NCBI GenBank assembly: GCA_947456305.1
Contig: CANGPN010000003.1
Coordinates: 62,001-126,000 of the forward strand
Direction of reading: 5' to 3'
Length of the DNA: 64,000 bases
From: Comamonadaceae bacterium
GTDB lineage: Bacteria > Pseudomonadota > Gammaproteobacteria > Burkholderiales > Burkholderiaceae_C
Position numbers and translations under genes: made by a program. Below the pieces are notes generated by a model that was not told the DNA's origin, ran no database searches, and worked only from the letters and a program-made list of their open reading frames with translations. Positions 17,564-26,120 of this stretch are shown here, in pieces (position 1 is the first letter of the stretch; each line of letters begins with the position of its first letter).

Positions 17564-18834
17564 ACCAAGTGTTCCCCGCGCATTTGATCTGCCGCCGTTT
17601 CACGGCTGCGAATCACGTGCGCTTTGTCGCCGTCAACTAATACCTCAGTGGCCCGCCCGCGTGTGTTGTAGTTGCTGGACATGCTCATGCAATACGCACC
17701 GGCTGACAACACAGCCACCATATCGCCTGCTTGCACATTCAACGACCGGTCGCGTCCTATCCAGTCACCGCTTTCGCATACCGGGCCGACCACGTCGTAC
17801 ACCTGAGTCGGGGCATTGGTGAGTGACAAAGGCACGATCTGGTGAAACGCTTCGTACATGGCTGGACGCGGCAAGTCGTTCATGGCGGCATCGATGATGC
17901 AAAAGTTTTTTTGCTCGCCGGGTTTGATGAACTGCACTTCGCTCACACACACGCCTGCATTGCCGACCAGCGAACGGCCGGGTTCGATCATCAACTGCCG
18001 TTGGCCGAAACCGCGTTCATCCAAACGCGCCAATAATCTGGCCCACAAATCATCTGCCGCAGGCGGGGTGTCGCCGTTGTAATTAATGCCCAGACCGCCG
18101 CCGAAATCCAAATGGTGAATCGCTATGCCTGCCGCTTCAATTTGCTCGACCAGATCCAGCACTTTGTCCAGCGCATCCAGATAAGGTTCGGTGGTGGTGA
18201 TTTGCGAGCCGATATGGCAATCGATACCTGTGACTTTCAAGCCTGGCAGCGAAGCCGCGTGCTGATAAGCCTGCAAAGTGCGTTCGTGGGCGATACCGAA
18301 TTTATTGCCTTTCAGACCCGTAGAAATATAAGGATGGGTTTTCGGGTCAACATTAGGATTGACGCGAATGCTGACCGGTGCGACCTTACCCATGGAGACG
18401 GCGACTTCGCTCAGCACATCCAATTCAGGTTCACTCTCCACATTGAAACAAGAGATGCCTGCTTGCAAAGCGGTTTGCATCTCTGCGCGGGTTTTGCCGA
18501 CGCCGGAAAAAATCACATCGGACGCGCGCCCGCCCGCTGCCAGCACGCGCGCCAATTCGCCAGCCGACACGATGTCAAAACCGCATCCGGCTTGGACAAA
18601 CACTTGCAACACGCCCAGGCTGGAATTGGCTTTCATGGCGTAATGCACTTTGGCTTTGCGCCCGGCAAAACCGCGCTGGTAAGCCGCCAGCGCATGCAAC
18701 ATGGCTGCTTTGGAATACACAAACAATGGCGTGCCGTGGGTGTCAGCAAGGTCTTGCAAACGCAGTTGTTCAACGCATAACTGTTGATGCTGGTAGGAGA
18801 AAAAAGGTGCGCCGGGCAAATCAGTTGCGTTCAT
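17560..18834 (-). CDS. lysA: diaminopimelate decarboxylase
   Basis: A 424-residue fold-III PLP enzyme that decarboxylates meso-diaminopimelate to L-lysine, the last step of lysine synthesis. The PLP lysine is K68 in VHYAMKANSS. GCGFDIVSAGEL, HIGSQI, the glycine-rich DFGGGLGINY phosphate loop, EPGRSLVGNAG and the GPVCESGDWIG catalytic cysteine are all present. It follows lptM by 26 bases on the same strand, a conserved pair. Confidence 0.96.
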   Translation of the reverse strand: MNATDLPGAPFFSYQHQQLCVEQLRLQDLADTHGTPLFVYSKAAMLHALAAYQRGFAGRKAKVHYAMKANSSLGVLQVFVQAGCGFDIVSAGELARVLAAGGRASDVIFSGVGKTRAEMQTALQAGISCFNVESEPELDVLSEVAVSMGKVAPVSIRVNPNVDPKTHPYISTGLKGNKFGIAHERTLQAYQHAASLPGLKVTGIDCHIGSQITTTEPYLDALDKVLDLVEQIEAAGIAIHHLDFGGGLGINYNGDTPPAADDLWARLLARLDERGFGQRQLMIEPGRSLVGNAGVCVSEVQFIKPGEQKNFCIIDAAMNDLPRPAMYEAFHQIVPLSLTNAPTQVYDVVGPVCESGDWIGRDRSLNVQAGDMVAVLSAGAYCMSMSSNYNTRGRATEVLVDGDKAHVIRSRETAADQMRGEHLV

Positions 18835-18860
18835 GGTCGGGGCCTGTCAGTGGCACAAGC

Positions 18861-19031
18861 TCAGGGCTTGGCAGGGGGTTCGGCGGATTTGGAGGGCAGC
18901 AGCACATCGGGGAATTTGGCTCTGGATTTGAATTCCGGATCGTCCGGTAATTCCAGCGCACCTTTGTAGCCGCAGGCGCATAGCAGGGTTAATGCAAACA
19001 CAGCCAGGCTGCCTAAAATCGATGTTTTCAT
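18861..19031 (-). CDS. lptM: small lipoprotein LptM (YifL-like)
   Basis: A 56-residue lipoprotein. It has a short signal ([17 protein letters not shown]) and lipidated cysteine in [12 protein letters not shown]. The CG-x-KG-x-L segment after the lipid cysteine is the LptM/YifL hallmark; LptM assists oxidative maturation of the LptD translocon in the outer membrane. The rest is short and charged. Small genes of this kind lie between cyaY and lysA or dapF in many proteobacteria, as here. Confidence 0.85.
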   Translation of the reverse strand: MKTSILGSLAVFALTLLCACGYKGALELPDDPEFKSRAKFPDVLLPSKSAEPPAKP

Positions 19032-19101
19032 GGGGAAATTGTACCCAGCCCCTTTGTGTCACAGCTTGCACCGACAAGCGATTACTTTGAATCCCGCCAC
19101 T

Positions 19102-19431
19102 ATGACAGACAACGAATTCATGACCCAAGCTGAAACTCTGTTGCAGCGCCTCGAAGCCTTGTGCGACCAGTTCAACGATGAGGGCGGTTTTGACATTGAC
19201 AACCAACGCGTCGGCGGCATGGTCACCATGAGTTTTCCCAACAAAAGCCAGTTGATTGTGAATCTGCAAAAACCGCTGCACGAAGTCTGGCTGGCGGCGC
19301 AAAGCGGCGGTTACCACTACCGCTTTGACGGTACTCACTGGCAAGACACCAAAGGTCAAGGTGAGTTTTGGAGCCAGCTCAGCCGGGACGCCAGCCGCCA
19401 ATACGGCGAGGATTTGCAATTCAAGGCATGA
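19102..19431 (+). CDS. cyaY: iron donor protein CyaY (frataxin)
   Basis: A 109-residue frataxin-fold protein that binds iron and modulates IscS-dependent Fe-S cluster assembly. The acidic first helix ([17 protein letters not shown]...[12 protein letters not shown]) and the sheet residues [19 protein letters not shown] and [18 protein letters not shown] segment match the family. Start is the ATG at 19102; the earlier in-frame codon would cover the divergent lptM promoter region. It is divergent from lptM and convergent with mrcA. Confidence 0.94.
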   Translation: MTDNEFMTQAETLLQRLEALCDQFNDEGGFDIDNQRVGGMVTMSFPNKSQLIVNLQKPLHEVWLAAQSGGYHYRFDGTHWQDTKGQGEFWSQLSRDASRQYGEDLQFKA

Positions 19432-19450
19432 AAGGCCGGAGCTGACAGGC

Positions 19451-21826
19451 TTATTCCTTGAACAACTCCAGTATTTTTTTCTTCTCCGGGTCGGCGGCAT
19501 CCGGCTCGGCTGGTTTGGCTTCAATGCCCAGACTCGTCACACCTGTGCTGTGGGTGTACTCCTGGTAGAACCAATCGTTGCCCTCGAACACCACACCCGC
19601 AGGTACAGGCATGCCGCTGACCGGTGTATTTTTCAACGCGTGTTGCATATAGCTGATCCAAACCGGCAGGCTTAAACCGCCACCGGTTTCGCGGTCACCG
19701 AGTTTGCGCGGCGTGTCATAGCCTATCCAGGTGACTGCGGTCAAAGTCTGGTGATAACCGGCAAACCAGGCATCCATGGAATCGTTGGTGGTGCCGGTTT
19801 TGCCGTAAATATCGCTGCGCTTGAGCGTGGCTTGCGCGCGCATGGCGGTACCTGCGCGGGTCACTTCCTGCAACAAATGGCTGATTAAAAAAGCATTGCG
19901 CGGCTCGATGGCGCGAGAGCGCTCATCCAGCTCAATCGGTGTGTAGTTGGACAACGCCTTGCCCAGCGGGTCGGTGACTTTGGTGATCAGATAAGGTTTG
20001 ACCAGGTAGCCACCGTTGGCAAACACCGAATAACCCATGGCCACTTGCATGGGTGTGACCGAACCGGCGCCCAGCGCCATGGTCAGGTAGGGCGGGTGTT
20101 TTTCCGGGTCAAAACCGAAGCGGCTGATCCAGTTTTGCGCGTTTTGCGGTCCGACGGCTTGCAGTATGCGGATAGACACCATATTTTTTGATTTGGCCAA
20201 GGCGGTTTTCAAGCTCATCACGCCTTCAAACTTACCGTCGTAGTTTTTCGGCTCCCAGGCTTGGCTGCCTGTGACGCTGGCGTCAAAAAACAGCGGCGCA
20301 TCATTGACCTGAGTAGCTGGGGTAAAGCCTTTTTCAATCGCCGCCGAATAAATAAAAGGCTTGAAGCTTGAACCCGGCTGGCGCCAGGCCTGGGTCACGT
20401 GGTTGAACTTGTTTTTATCGAAATCAAAACCGCCGACCAGCGAGCGTATGGCGCCATCGGCCGGGTCTAACGCCACAAACGCGCCTTCAACCTCAGGCAG
20501 TTGGGTCAAGCTCCAATCGCCTTTAGCGTTTTTGCTGACACGCACGACGGCACCAGGACGCAGTTTGATGTGGGGCGGCGCCTTGTCTGACAAGCCCGAG
20601 GTGACCGGTTTCAAACCGTCGCCGGTGATGTCCAGCACTTCGCTGTTTTGTCTGACCACGCGCACCTTTTTGGGCGTGGCTTCCAGTACCACTGCACTCA
20701 GCAAATCACCTTTGTCACCGGCTTCGATCAACGCATCGTCAATCGCTTCTTCAAGCTCGCGTGCTTCGGTGGGCAAGGTGATGAATTTTTCAGGTCCCCG
20801 GTAAACCTGGCGCAATTCATAGTCCAGAATGCCGCGGCGCAAGGCCTGGTAAGCGACTTCCTGGTCTTCGGCTTTGATGGTGGTGTAGACATTGAGGCCG
20901 CGTGTATAAATGTCGTTGCCGTATTGTGCAAACATAAGTTGGCGCGCCATCTCGGCCACGTACTCGGCGTGGGTGGTGTTGGCAGTGTTGACGCTGCGGA
21001 TTTTCAGTTCTTCGGTTTTTGCCGCCTTGGCTTGTGCCGAGGTGATGAAGCCGTTTTCTTCCATGCGTTCAATGATGTAGAGCTGGCGCGAACGCGCACG
21101 TTTGGGATTGTTGATCGGGTTGTAAGCCGATGGCGCTTTGGGTAAACCGGCCAGCATGGCGGCCTCGGCAATGCTGAGCGACTGAATCGGTTTGCCGAAA
21201 TAAGTCTCAGCAGCAGCTGCAAAACCGTAAGCACGGTGACCCAGGTAAATCTGGTTCAGGTAAATCTCAAAAATCTGGTCTTTGCTGAGCAAATGCTCAA
21301 GTTTGTAGGTGAGCAACAACTCGTAAATCTTGCGGGTAAAGGTCTTTTCAGACGATAAATACACATTGCGCGCCACCTGCATGGTGATGGTTGACGCGCC
21401 CTGGCTTTTGGCGCGCCCCACATTGGCCAGACTGGCGCGCACCAGACCGATGTAATCCACACCGCCATGCTGGTAAAAACGCGCGTCTTCAATAGAGAGA
21501 ACCGCTTGTTTGACAATGACAGGAATGTCTTTGAAAGGCACCAGCTTGCGGCGTTCTTCGCCGAATTCACCGATGACCTTGCCCTCAACCGATAACACCC
21601 GCATGGACAATTTAGGGCGGTAATCGGCCAGATCCGAAATGTCCGGCAGTTGCGGATAAGCCATGACCAGTGCTACGCCCACCAGCAACAGGATGGTTAA
21701 CAGGCCTGCCGCGGATAAGCCTATGGCCCAGGTGAAAAACACGCCCAGCAGTCGCCAGAGGTTGTTGGCAGGAGGTGACTGCGAATCTGCCTCAAGGCGT
21801 TCGGGAGCGGTTGGCTTAGGAGGCAT
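19451..21826 (-). CDS. mrcA: penicillin-binding protein 1A (bifunctional transglycosylase/transpeptidase)
   Basis: A 791-residue class A PBP anchored by one N-terminal helix (about 28-58). The GT51 domain has the catalytic glutamate E113 in SIEDARFYQHGG, then GASTITMQVARN and KIYELLLTYKLE. An OB-like insert follows at about 330-450. The transpeptidase has S486-SF-K (PGSSFKPF), SKN in LAKSKNMVSIR and KTGTTNDSMDAWF. All catalytic residues are present. It lies divergent from pilM, an arrangement seen for mrcA and pil/hof genes in many gamma- and betaproteobacteria. Confidence 0.96.
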   Translation of the reverse strand: MPPKPTAPERLEADSQSPPANNLWRLLGVFFTWAIGLSAAGLLTILLLVGVALVMAYPQLPDISDLADYRPKLSMRVLSVEGKVIGEFGEERRKLVPFKDIPVIVKQAVLSIEDARFYQHGGVDYIGLVRASLANVGRAKSQGASTITMQVARNVYLSSEKTFTRKIYELLLTYKLEHLLSKDQIFEIYLNQIYLGHRAYGFAAAAETYFGKPIQSLSIAEAAMLAGLPKAPSAYNPINNPKRARSRQLYIIERMEENGFITSAQAKAAKTEELKIRSVNTANTTHAEYVAEMARQLMFAQYGNDIYTRGLNVYTTIKAEDQEVAYQALRRGILDYELRQVYRGPEKFITLPTEARELEEAIDDALIEAGDKGDLLSAVVLEATPKKVRVVRQNSEVLDITGDGLKPVTSGLSDKAPPHIKLRPGAVVRVSKNAKGDWSLTQLPEVEGAFVALDPADGAIRSLVGGFDFDKNKFNHVTQAWRQPGSSFKPFIYSAAIEKGFTPATQVNDAPLFFDASVTGSQAWEPKNYDGKFEGVMSLKTALAKSKNMVSIRILQAVGPQNAQNWISRFGFDPEKHPPYLTMALGAGSVTPMQVAMGYSVFANGGYLVKPYLITKVTDPLGKALSNYTPIELDERSRAIEPRNAFLISHLLQEVTRAGTAMRAQATLKRSDIYGKTGTTNDSMDAWFAGYHQTLTAVTWIGYDTPRKLGDRETGGGLSLPVWISYMQHALKNTPVSGMPVPAGVVFEGNDWFYQEYTHSTGVTSLGIEAKPAEPDAADPEKKKILELFKE

Positions 21827-21901
21827 GTGAGAAGTTTGGCGCTGGGCCAGGTGACAGTTTGGAAGCAGATTGTAAAAAAAACGCCACTGCAGCTTAACTG
21901 G

Positions 21902-21957
21902 TGGTCCTTAAGCAGGATTTACAACCACGGCACACCTCAACCGCCGTGAAAGGACCA
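21902..21957 (+). promoter_or_regulatory. leader hairpin burying the pilM ribosome-binding site
   Basis: TGGTCCTT (21902-21909) pairs perfectly with AAGGACCA (21950-21957). The 3' arm contains the AAAGGA Shine-Dalgarno that lies 7 bases before the pilM ATG. Inside, CACGGC (21926-21931) pairs with GCCGTG (21943-21948). Closed, the fold would block translation of the first gene of a coupled operon. Confidence 0.5.
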
Positions 21958-21961
21958 AACC

Positions 21962-22681
21962 ATGCGAACCAGCCGGATCGCCCGCCGCAAGTCACCGGGC
22001 TTGGGTTTGTTGATCAAACCGCAAGGCCTGGCCATGGTGCAAACCGCGCCAACCCACGACTGCCAAACAGACCCACCTTTGTGGCATTGGCAGGCTTTGG
22101 GCCATTTGGCTGACGAAGTCATGCCTGACGGCAGTTGGCCGGACCCGAAATGGGTCAAACAGGCCAGGCTACAAAGCGGTTTTCAAGCGCAGTTGCTGGC
22201 CATGGCGATTCCGCGCGAGCAGCTTTACTCCTTGCACGTACAAATGGACAGCGGTATTTCGCAGCGCCAAATGCGGGCGGCGTTGATCGAGCAGCTGCAA
22301 GACAGTTTGCCCTGGCCCCTGGCTGAATGTTTGTGGGATTTTCAAGTGATGTCACCGGTCCGGACCCAGCCTGCCGCGCAACTTGACACCGGGCGCCCTG
22401 CTTGGATGAGTCAGGCCATGCAAGAGCAAGCGGTGCAATACATCGAGGTGCTGGCCATACCCAGGGACTGGGCGACGCAATGCGAGCAATGGTGCAGCCA
22501 GGTCGGCTTGCAGTTGGTCAGGCTGGAACCGCCTTGGCAAGCCAGTATGCGCTGGCAAACCTATGCGCAAAACCACAGTGTTGGGCTGTTGCAAGAAAAC
22601 CCGGCTTTTTATCAAGCAGGTTTGAGCGAGGAAGAACAGGCTGTGGTCGGCGGCCTGGCGTTGGGTGTGGTTGCCGCATGA
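21962..22681 (+). CDS. pilM: short PilM/HofM-like type IV pilus or DNA-uptake assembly protein
   Basis: A 239-residue actin-like protein far shorter than canonical PilM (about 350) and close in size to the HofM/ComA group. Recognisable are WVKQARLQSGFQ, LLAMAIPREQLYS, an acidic-aromatic LAECLWDFQV segment, VLAIPRDWATQCEQWC and a final ALGVVAA helix, matching the PilM fold order (strand PrE...; helix; final 'ALGLA'). The nucleotide-binding motifs of full PilM are not obvious. It is the first gene of a coupled operon, starts after a strong Shine-Dalgarno, and overlaps the next gene (ATGA). Confidence 0.72.
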   Translation: MRTSRIARRKSPGLGLLIKPQGLAMVQTAPTHDCQTDPPLWHWQALGHLADEVMPDGSWPDPKWVKQARLQSGFQAQLLAMAIPREQLYSLHVQMDSGISQRQMRAALIEQLQDSLPWPLAECLWDFQVMSPVRTQPAAQLDTGRPAWMSQAMQEQAVQYIEVLAIPRDWATQCEQWCSQVGLQLVRLEPPWQASMRWQTYAQNHSVGLLQENPAFYQAGLSEEEQAVVGGLALGVVAA

Positions 22682-23244
22682 GTGATTTCAATTTACACCC
22701 TTGGCGCGAGCGTCGTCGCGCACAACGCATGCGCCACTGGCGCCTGGCTTCACTGTGTGCCTTCAGTTTGACGCTGGCAGCTGTCTGGCATCTGGACCGC
22801 CGGTGGGACGACTGGGTGCAGCAACACCAGTCTCAGGTGGCGCAGCGCCAACACACTTTGCAAGCACTCCAGACCGAGTTGCAGCAAGTGCCTGTGTGGC
22901 AAAACCGTCAGTCTCAGGTGCAACAAGTGCAAGCTGCGTGGCAAGTCTGGCGTGCGCAGCAATGGCAAGCCTGGCAGTTGTTGCAGCACCTGTTGTCGGT
23001 GCCGCCGCGTGGCGTGCAGATAGATCGCTTGGTCTGGCGGGATCAGCAATTGCAGGTCAACGGCTGGACACTCAGCGAAGGGCATTTGCAAGCCTGGTTG
23101 TCACGTTTGCAGGCAGGCGGCTTGGCCGCACGTGACGCCCGGCCCAAGCTGGAGGAGCCGCAGTGGATGCAGTCGGACGGCTTGTCGGCCAAACGCCGCC
23201 GGTTCAGCTTGCAGTCCAGCACGCCCGCCCCATCCACACCATGA
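22678..23244 (+). CDS. pilN: PilN/HofN-like assembly protein
   Basis: A 188-residue bitopic membrane protein. The start FNLHPWRERRRAQRMRHW is the PilN/HofN signature: a short cytoplasmic peptide (INLLPWR-type) that docks into PilM, then one membrane helix at about 23-40, then a glutamine-rich coiled coil (about 45-95) and a periplasmic ferredoxin-like domain. The start ATG overlaps the pilM stop. It is unusually rich in Trp and Gln. Confidence 0.78.
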   Translation: MSDFNLHPWRERRRAQRMRHWRLASLCAFSLTLAAVWHLDRRWDDWVQQHQSQVAQRQHTLQALQTELQQVPVWQNRQSQVQQVQAAWQVWRAQQWQAWQLLQHLLSVPPRGVQIDRLVWRDQQLQVNGWTLSEGHLQAWLSRLQAGGLAARDARPKLEEPQWMQSDGLSAKRRRFSLQSSTPAPSTP

Positions 23245-24278
23245 ACACTACTGTGCGCTGGCAGACGCCGTGGCCGCAATGGCGCAGTCATTGGCAGTTG
23301 ATGCACGCCTGGCCGCGGGGAGCACAGTGGTTGTTGTTATCGCTACTGAGCGTGTGCATGACTATCGCAGGCAGTGTGTGGTGGTCGGCTGAAGCGTGGC
23401 AGGTCTGGTGGCAGGCCGAGGAGAAATTGCAGCAACTTGATGAAGAAATCTATAGGCACAGACAGCAAGTCAATCAATGGAGAGAACGAATACAGCAGCT
23501 TCAGGCATTGCCGCATCCATCCGGCTGGGCAGTGCCCGCCTGGCAAAACTGGCCCCAAACGCCGTCGGATGACAACCAGGTCTTACAGCAATGGCTGGCT
23601 TGGGGCCGACAGCACGGTTTGGCTGCTCAAGCCATGCCGTTGACCGGTGAAACCGCTGCTAAATGGAGCGGGACGCTGCCTGCATTGCTGGCTGCTTTGC
23701 ATGGCGCGCCGCAAGAGTTTCCCTCCATGCGTCTAAGTGCTTGGGACTGGCAAGCGGCGCCAACCCCGTTCTCGACTAACAAGCCGGGTCAAGTAACGGA
23801 TAGCCTGCAACTCGAGTTGCAATGGACCCGGGCGCGCGATACGCCGTTGCCGCCCCTGCCTGCTCCCGGCAAAAATCCCAAGGAAAAATCCGCTGTATCG
23901 GTTGACGCGAAAGCACTCGTGGTGCTGCCCGAACCGGCATTTGCCAAGCTTTACAACCCCTTTGTTGTTAATGCTTTGCGCAGCGGCTTGCCAACTGAAG
24001 TAGCCCACAGGCAGTCGCGTGGCTGGCCGGTTTTGCAAACCCAGCCGCTGACGCAAATGCGCTGGGTCGGCAGTTTGTCGCGCCCCGGACAAGGCCAGGG
24101 CTTACTGGCTTTCAACGGCTTGGTGTACAGCGTTCAGTTGGGTGATCACATCGGACAGGACTGGGGTGAGGTCACCGGCATCGCCCGCGATCACATGTTG
24201 TTGCGCGAATGGCATGCACACACCAATGGCGAGTGGCAAGCGTTGACCAGACGCATACCCGTCGGGGATATGAAATGA
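23241..24278 (+). CDS. fused PilO-PilP assembly protein
   Basis: A 345-residue protein that looks like PilO joined to PilP. Residues 1-190 have a cytoplasmic tail, one membrane helix (about 29-50), a coiled coil rich in Gln and Glu and a PilO-like domain. A proline/lysine linker lies near 205-225 (PLPPLPAPGKNPKEK). The last ~120 residues (AKLYNPFVVNALR; LTQMRWVGSLSR; GLVYSVQLGDHIGQDWGEVTGI) match the C-terminal beta domain of PilP that binds PilQ. No lipobox precedes it, so the usual PilP lipid anchor is replaced by the PilO helix. It overlaps both neighbours by ATGA. Confidence 0.75.
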   Translation: MNTTVRWQTPWPQWRSHWQLMHAWPRGAQWLLLSLLSVCMTIAGSVWWSAEAWQVWWQAEEKLQQLDEEIYRHRQQVNQWRERIQQLQALPHPSGWAVPAWQNWPQTPSDDNQVLQQWLAWGRQHGLAAQAMPLTGETAAKWSGTLPALLAALHGAPQEFPSMRLSAWDWQAAPTPFSTNKPGQVTDSLQLELQWTRARDTPLPPLPAPGKNPKEKSAVSVDAKALVVLPEPAFAKLYNPFVVNALRSGLPTEVAHRQSRGWPVLQTQPLTQMRWVGSLSRPGQGQGLLAFNGLVYSVQLGDHIGQDWGEVTGIARDHMLLREWHAHTNGEWQALTRRIPVGDMK

Positions 24279-25573
24279 ACCGCTTCTGGCTGTGGCTTGC
24301 TTGTGTTGTGTGTTTTTCCAAAGCCTGGCCGCAAACCGCCACCCCTGCTGTTAAGGCAGAAGAACCGCCGGTGTTTCAAGGCACGCCTATGTCCATGCAT
24401 TTTCAAAGCATAGATTTGCGCACTGCTTTGCAATTGGTGGCCGAGTTCAGCGGGGTCAACATCATCATGTCTGACAACGTCAGCGGTCAATTGACCATGC
24501 GTTTGCAAGATGTGCCTTGGGACCAAGTGCTGCACACCATATTGCAAACACGCGGTTTGGGGCAGCAGCAAACAGGCAACGTGATTTGGGTGGCTCCACA
24601 GGCAGAACTGGCTGCACGAGAAAAAGCCAAACTCGAAACACGCCAGGCCATTCAAGTGGTGGAGCCGGTGCAAACACGGGCGTTTGCGCTTAGTTATGCC
24701 AAGGCTGCTGAGTTGTTGCCCACTTTGCTACAGCAAGGCAGTGTGACCCCGGGTGCGACGCCGCGCATGCTCAGCCCGCGCGGCAGCGCCATGGCGGATG
24801 CCCGCACCAACCAGTTGTTTGTCACCGACATTACCGAGCGCATGCAACAGGTAGCGCAATGGATTGAGCGGGTCGATGTGCCGCAGCGTCAGGTGTTGAT
24901 CGAGGCGCGCATCGTGGAAGCACTGGATAACTTTGCGTCATCGCTGGGCGTGCGACTGTCCACGCAAGCCGAAGGTTTTAACGTGAATCTGCCCGCAGTG
25001 AAAGCGCTGGGCGCGGACCCGGCTTCTGTGGCTTTCACTTTTTTTGATGCCGCGCACAGCCGCCGCTTGGGTGTGGAGTTGTCTGCACTTGAAGCCGAAG
25101 GATTGGGGCGGGTGGTGGCCAGCCCGCGTTTGGTCACTGCCAACCAATCCAAGGCATTGATCGAGCAAGGCACCGAATTGCCCTACCAATTAGCCGGGGC
25201 GAATGGCAGCACCTCTATCGCTTTTCGCAAAGCCAATTTGCGCCTTGAAGTCACGCCGCACATCACGCCAGACGGCAGCATCACCATGTATTTGGAAGTG
25301 TTCAAAGACAGCGTGGGTCAAAACACACCGGCCGGGTTTGCGATTGACACCAAACATGTGATGACGCAGGTGCGGGTGCCCGACGGCGGCACCGTCATGA
25401 TCGGCGGCATTTACGAAACCAACGACAGCGTCAACCGCGCCGGGGTGCCCGGCTTGCGCGACAACCCTTTGTTCGGCTGGATGTTCGGCAACAGATCGAG
25501 CAAGCGCAACAGACAGGAATTGCTGATATTTCTAAGCCCTAAAATGCTTGAGCAAAGTGCCTTCGCACCTTGA
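24275..25573 (+). CDS. pilQ: minimal PilQ/HofQ-type secretin
   Basis: A 432-residue outer-membrane secretin with a signal peptide (cleavage near WPQTA, about residue 20). Residues 33-105 form the STN/N0 domain (MHFQSIDLRTALQLVAEFSG). An N1/KH-like domain follows (about 135-235) and then the secretin beta-barrel, including VPDGGTVMIGGIYE and the terminal VPGLRDNPLFGWMFG ... RQELLIFLSPKML, all intact. The AMIN domains of canonical PilQ (about 700 residues) are absent; the size is that of HofQ/ComE DNA-uptake secretins. Confidence 0.9.
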   Translation: MNRFWLWLACVVCFSKAWPQTATPAVKAEEPPVFQGTPMSMHFQSIDLRTALQLVAEFSGVNIIMSDNVSGQLTMRLQDVPWDQVLHTILQTRGLGQQQTGNVIWVAPQAELAAREKAKLETRQAIQVVEPVQTRAFALSYAKAAELLPTLLQQGSVTPGATPRMLSPRGSAMADARTNQLFVTDITERMQQVAQWIERVDVPQRQVLIEARIVEALDNFASSLGVRLSTQAEGFNVNLPAVKALGADPASVAFTFFDAAHSRRLGVELSALEAEGLGRVVASPRLVTANQSKALIEQGTELPYQLAGANGSTSIAFRKANLRLEVTPHITPDGSITMYLEVFKDSVGQNTPAGFAIDTKHVMTQVRVPDGGTVMIGGIYETNDSVNRAGVPGLRDNPLFGWMFGNRSSKRNRQELLIFLSPKMLEQSAFAP

Positions 25574-25586
25574 GGAAAAATTTATC

Positions 25587-26120
25587 GTGTTGGCATTGGT
25601 GGGCATGCCGGGCAGCGGCAAATCGACAGTCGGTCGGCAATTGGCCCGCAAACTTGGCGTGGGTTTTGTCGACTGCGACCAGGTCATAGAAATGCGCATC
25701 GGTTGCTCTATCAAAGACTATTTCGCCAACCAAGGCGAAACCGCATTCAGAGACATAGAAACCCAAGTCATTGATGACATGACACGCACCGCTTGCGGCG
25801 TGCTGGCCACTGGCGGCGGCGCGGTTTTGCGCGAAGCCAACCGAGCATTGCTGCGAGAACGCACCCACGTTATTTACCTGCGGGTGCAGCCGGATGAAAT
25901 TTTTCGCCGCTTGCGTCATGACAGCCAGCGTCCTTTGCTGCAAGTCGACGACCCCAAGCTCAAAATCAAACAACTGTTTGAAGAACGCGATCCGCATTAC
26001 CAGGCGGCGGCGCATTTCGTCATCGAGACCAGCCGCCCGCGCATTCCCACCATGATCACCATGATCGTCAGCCAACTCGAACTCGCCGGCCTGCTGCCCA
26101 TAGAAACCGCATCTCCATGA
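25587..26120 (+). CDS. aroK: shikimate kinase
   Basis: A 177-residue kinase phosphorylating shikimate at O3 in aromatic amino acid synthesis. The P-loop is GMPGSGKST, with a Pro-Gly-Ser form instead of the usual GAG; DCDQVIE holds the shikimate-binding Asp, FRDIET is present, [13 protein letters not shown] is the GGG motif, and the lid Arg lies in SQRPLLQ. I start at the GTG giving the usual short lead to the P-loop, with GAGG upstream. Frame-compatible TTG/GTG codons earlier would overlap pilQ. It overlaps aroB by ATGA. Confidence 0.92.
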   Translation: MLALVGMPGSGKSTVGRQLARKLGVGFVDCDQVIEMRIGCSIKDYFANQGETAFRDIETQVIDDMTRTACGVLATGGGAVLREANRALLRERTHVIYLRVQPDEIFRRLRHDSQRPLLQVDDPKLKIKQLFEERDPHYQAAAHFVIETSRPRIPTMITMIVSQLELAGLLPIETASP

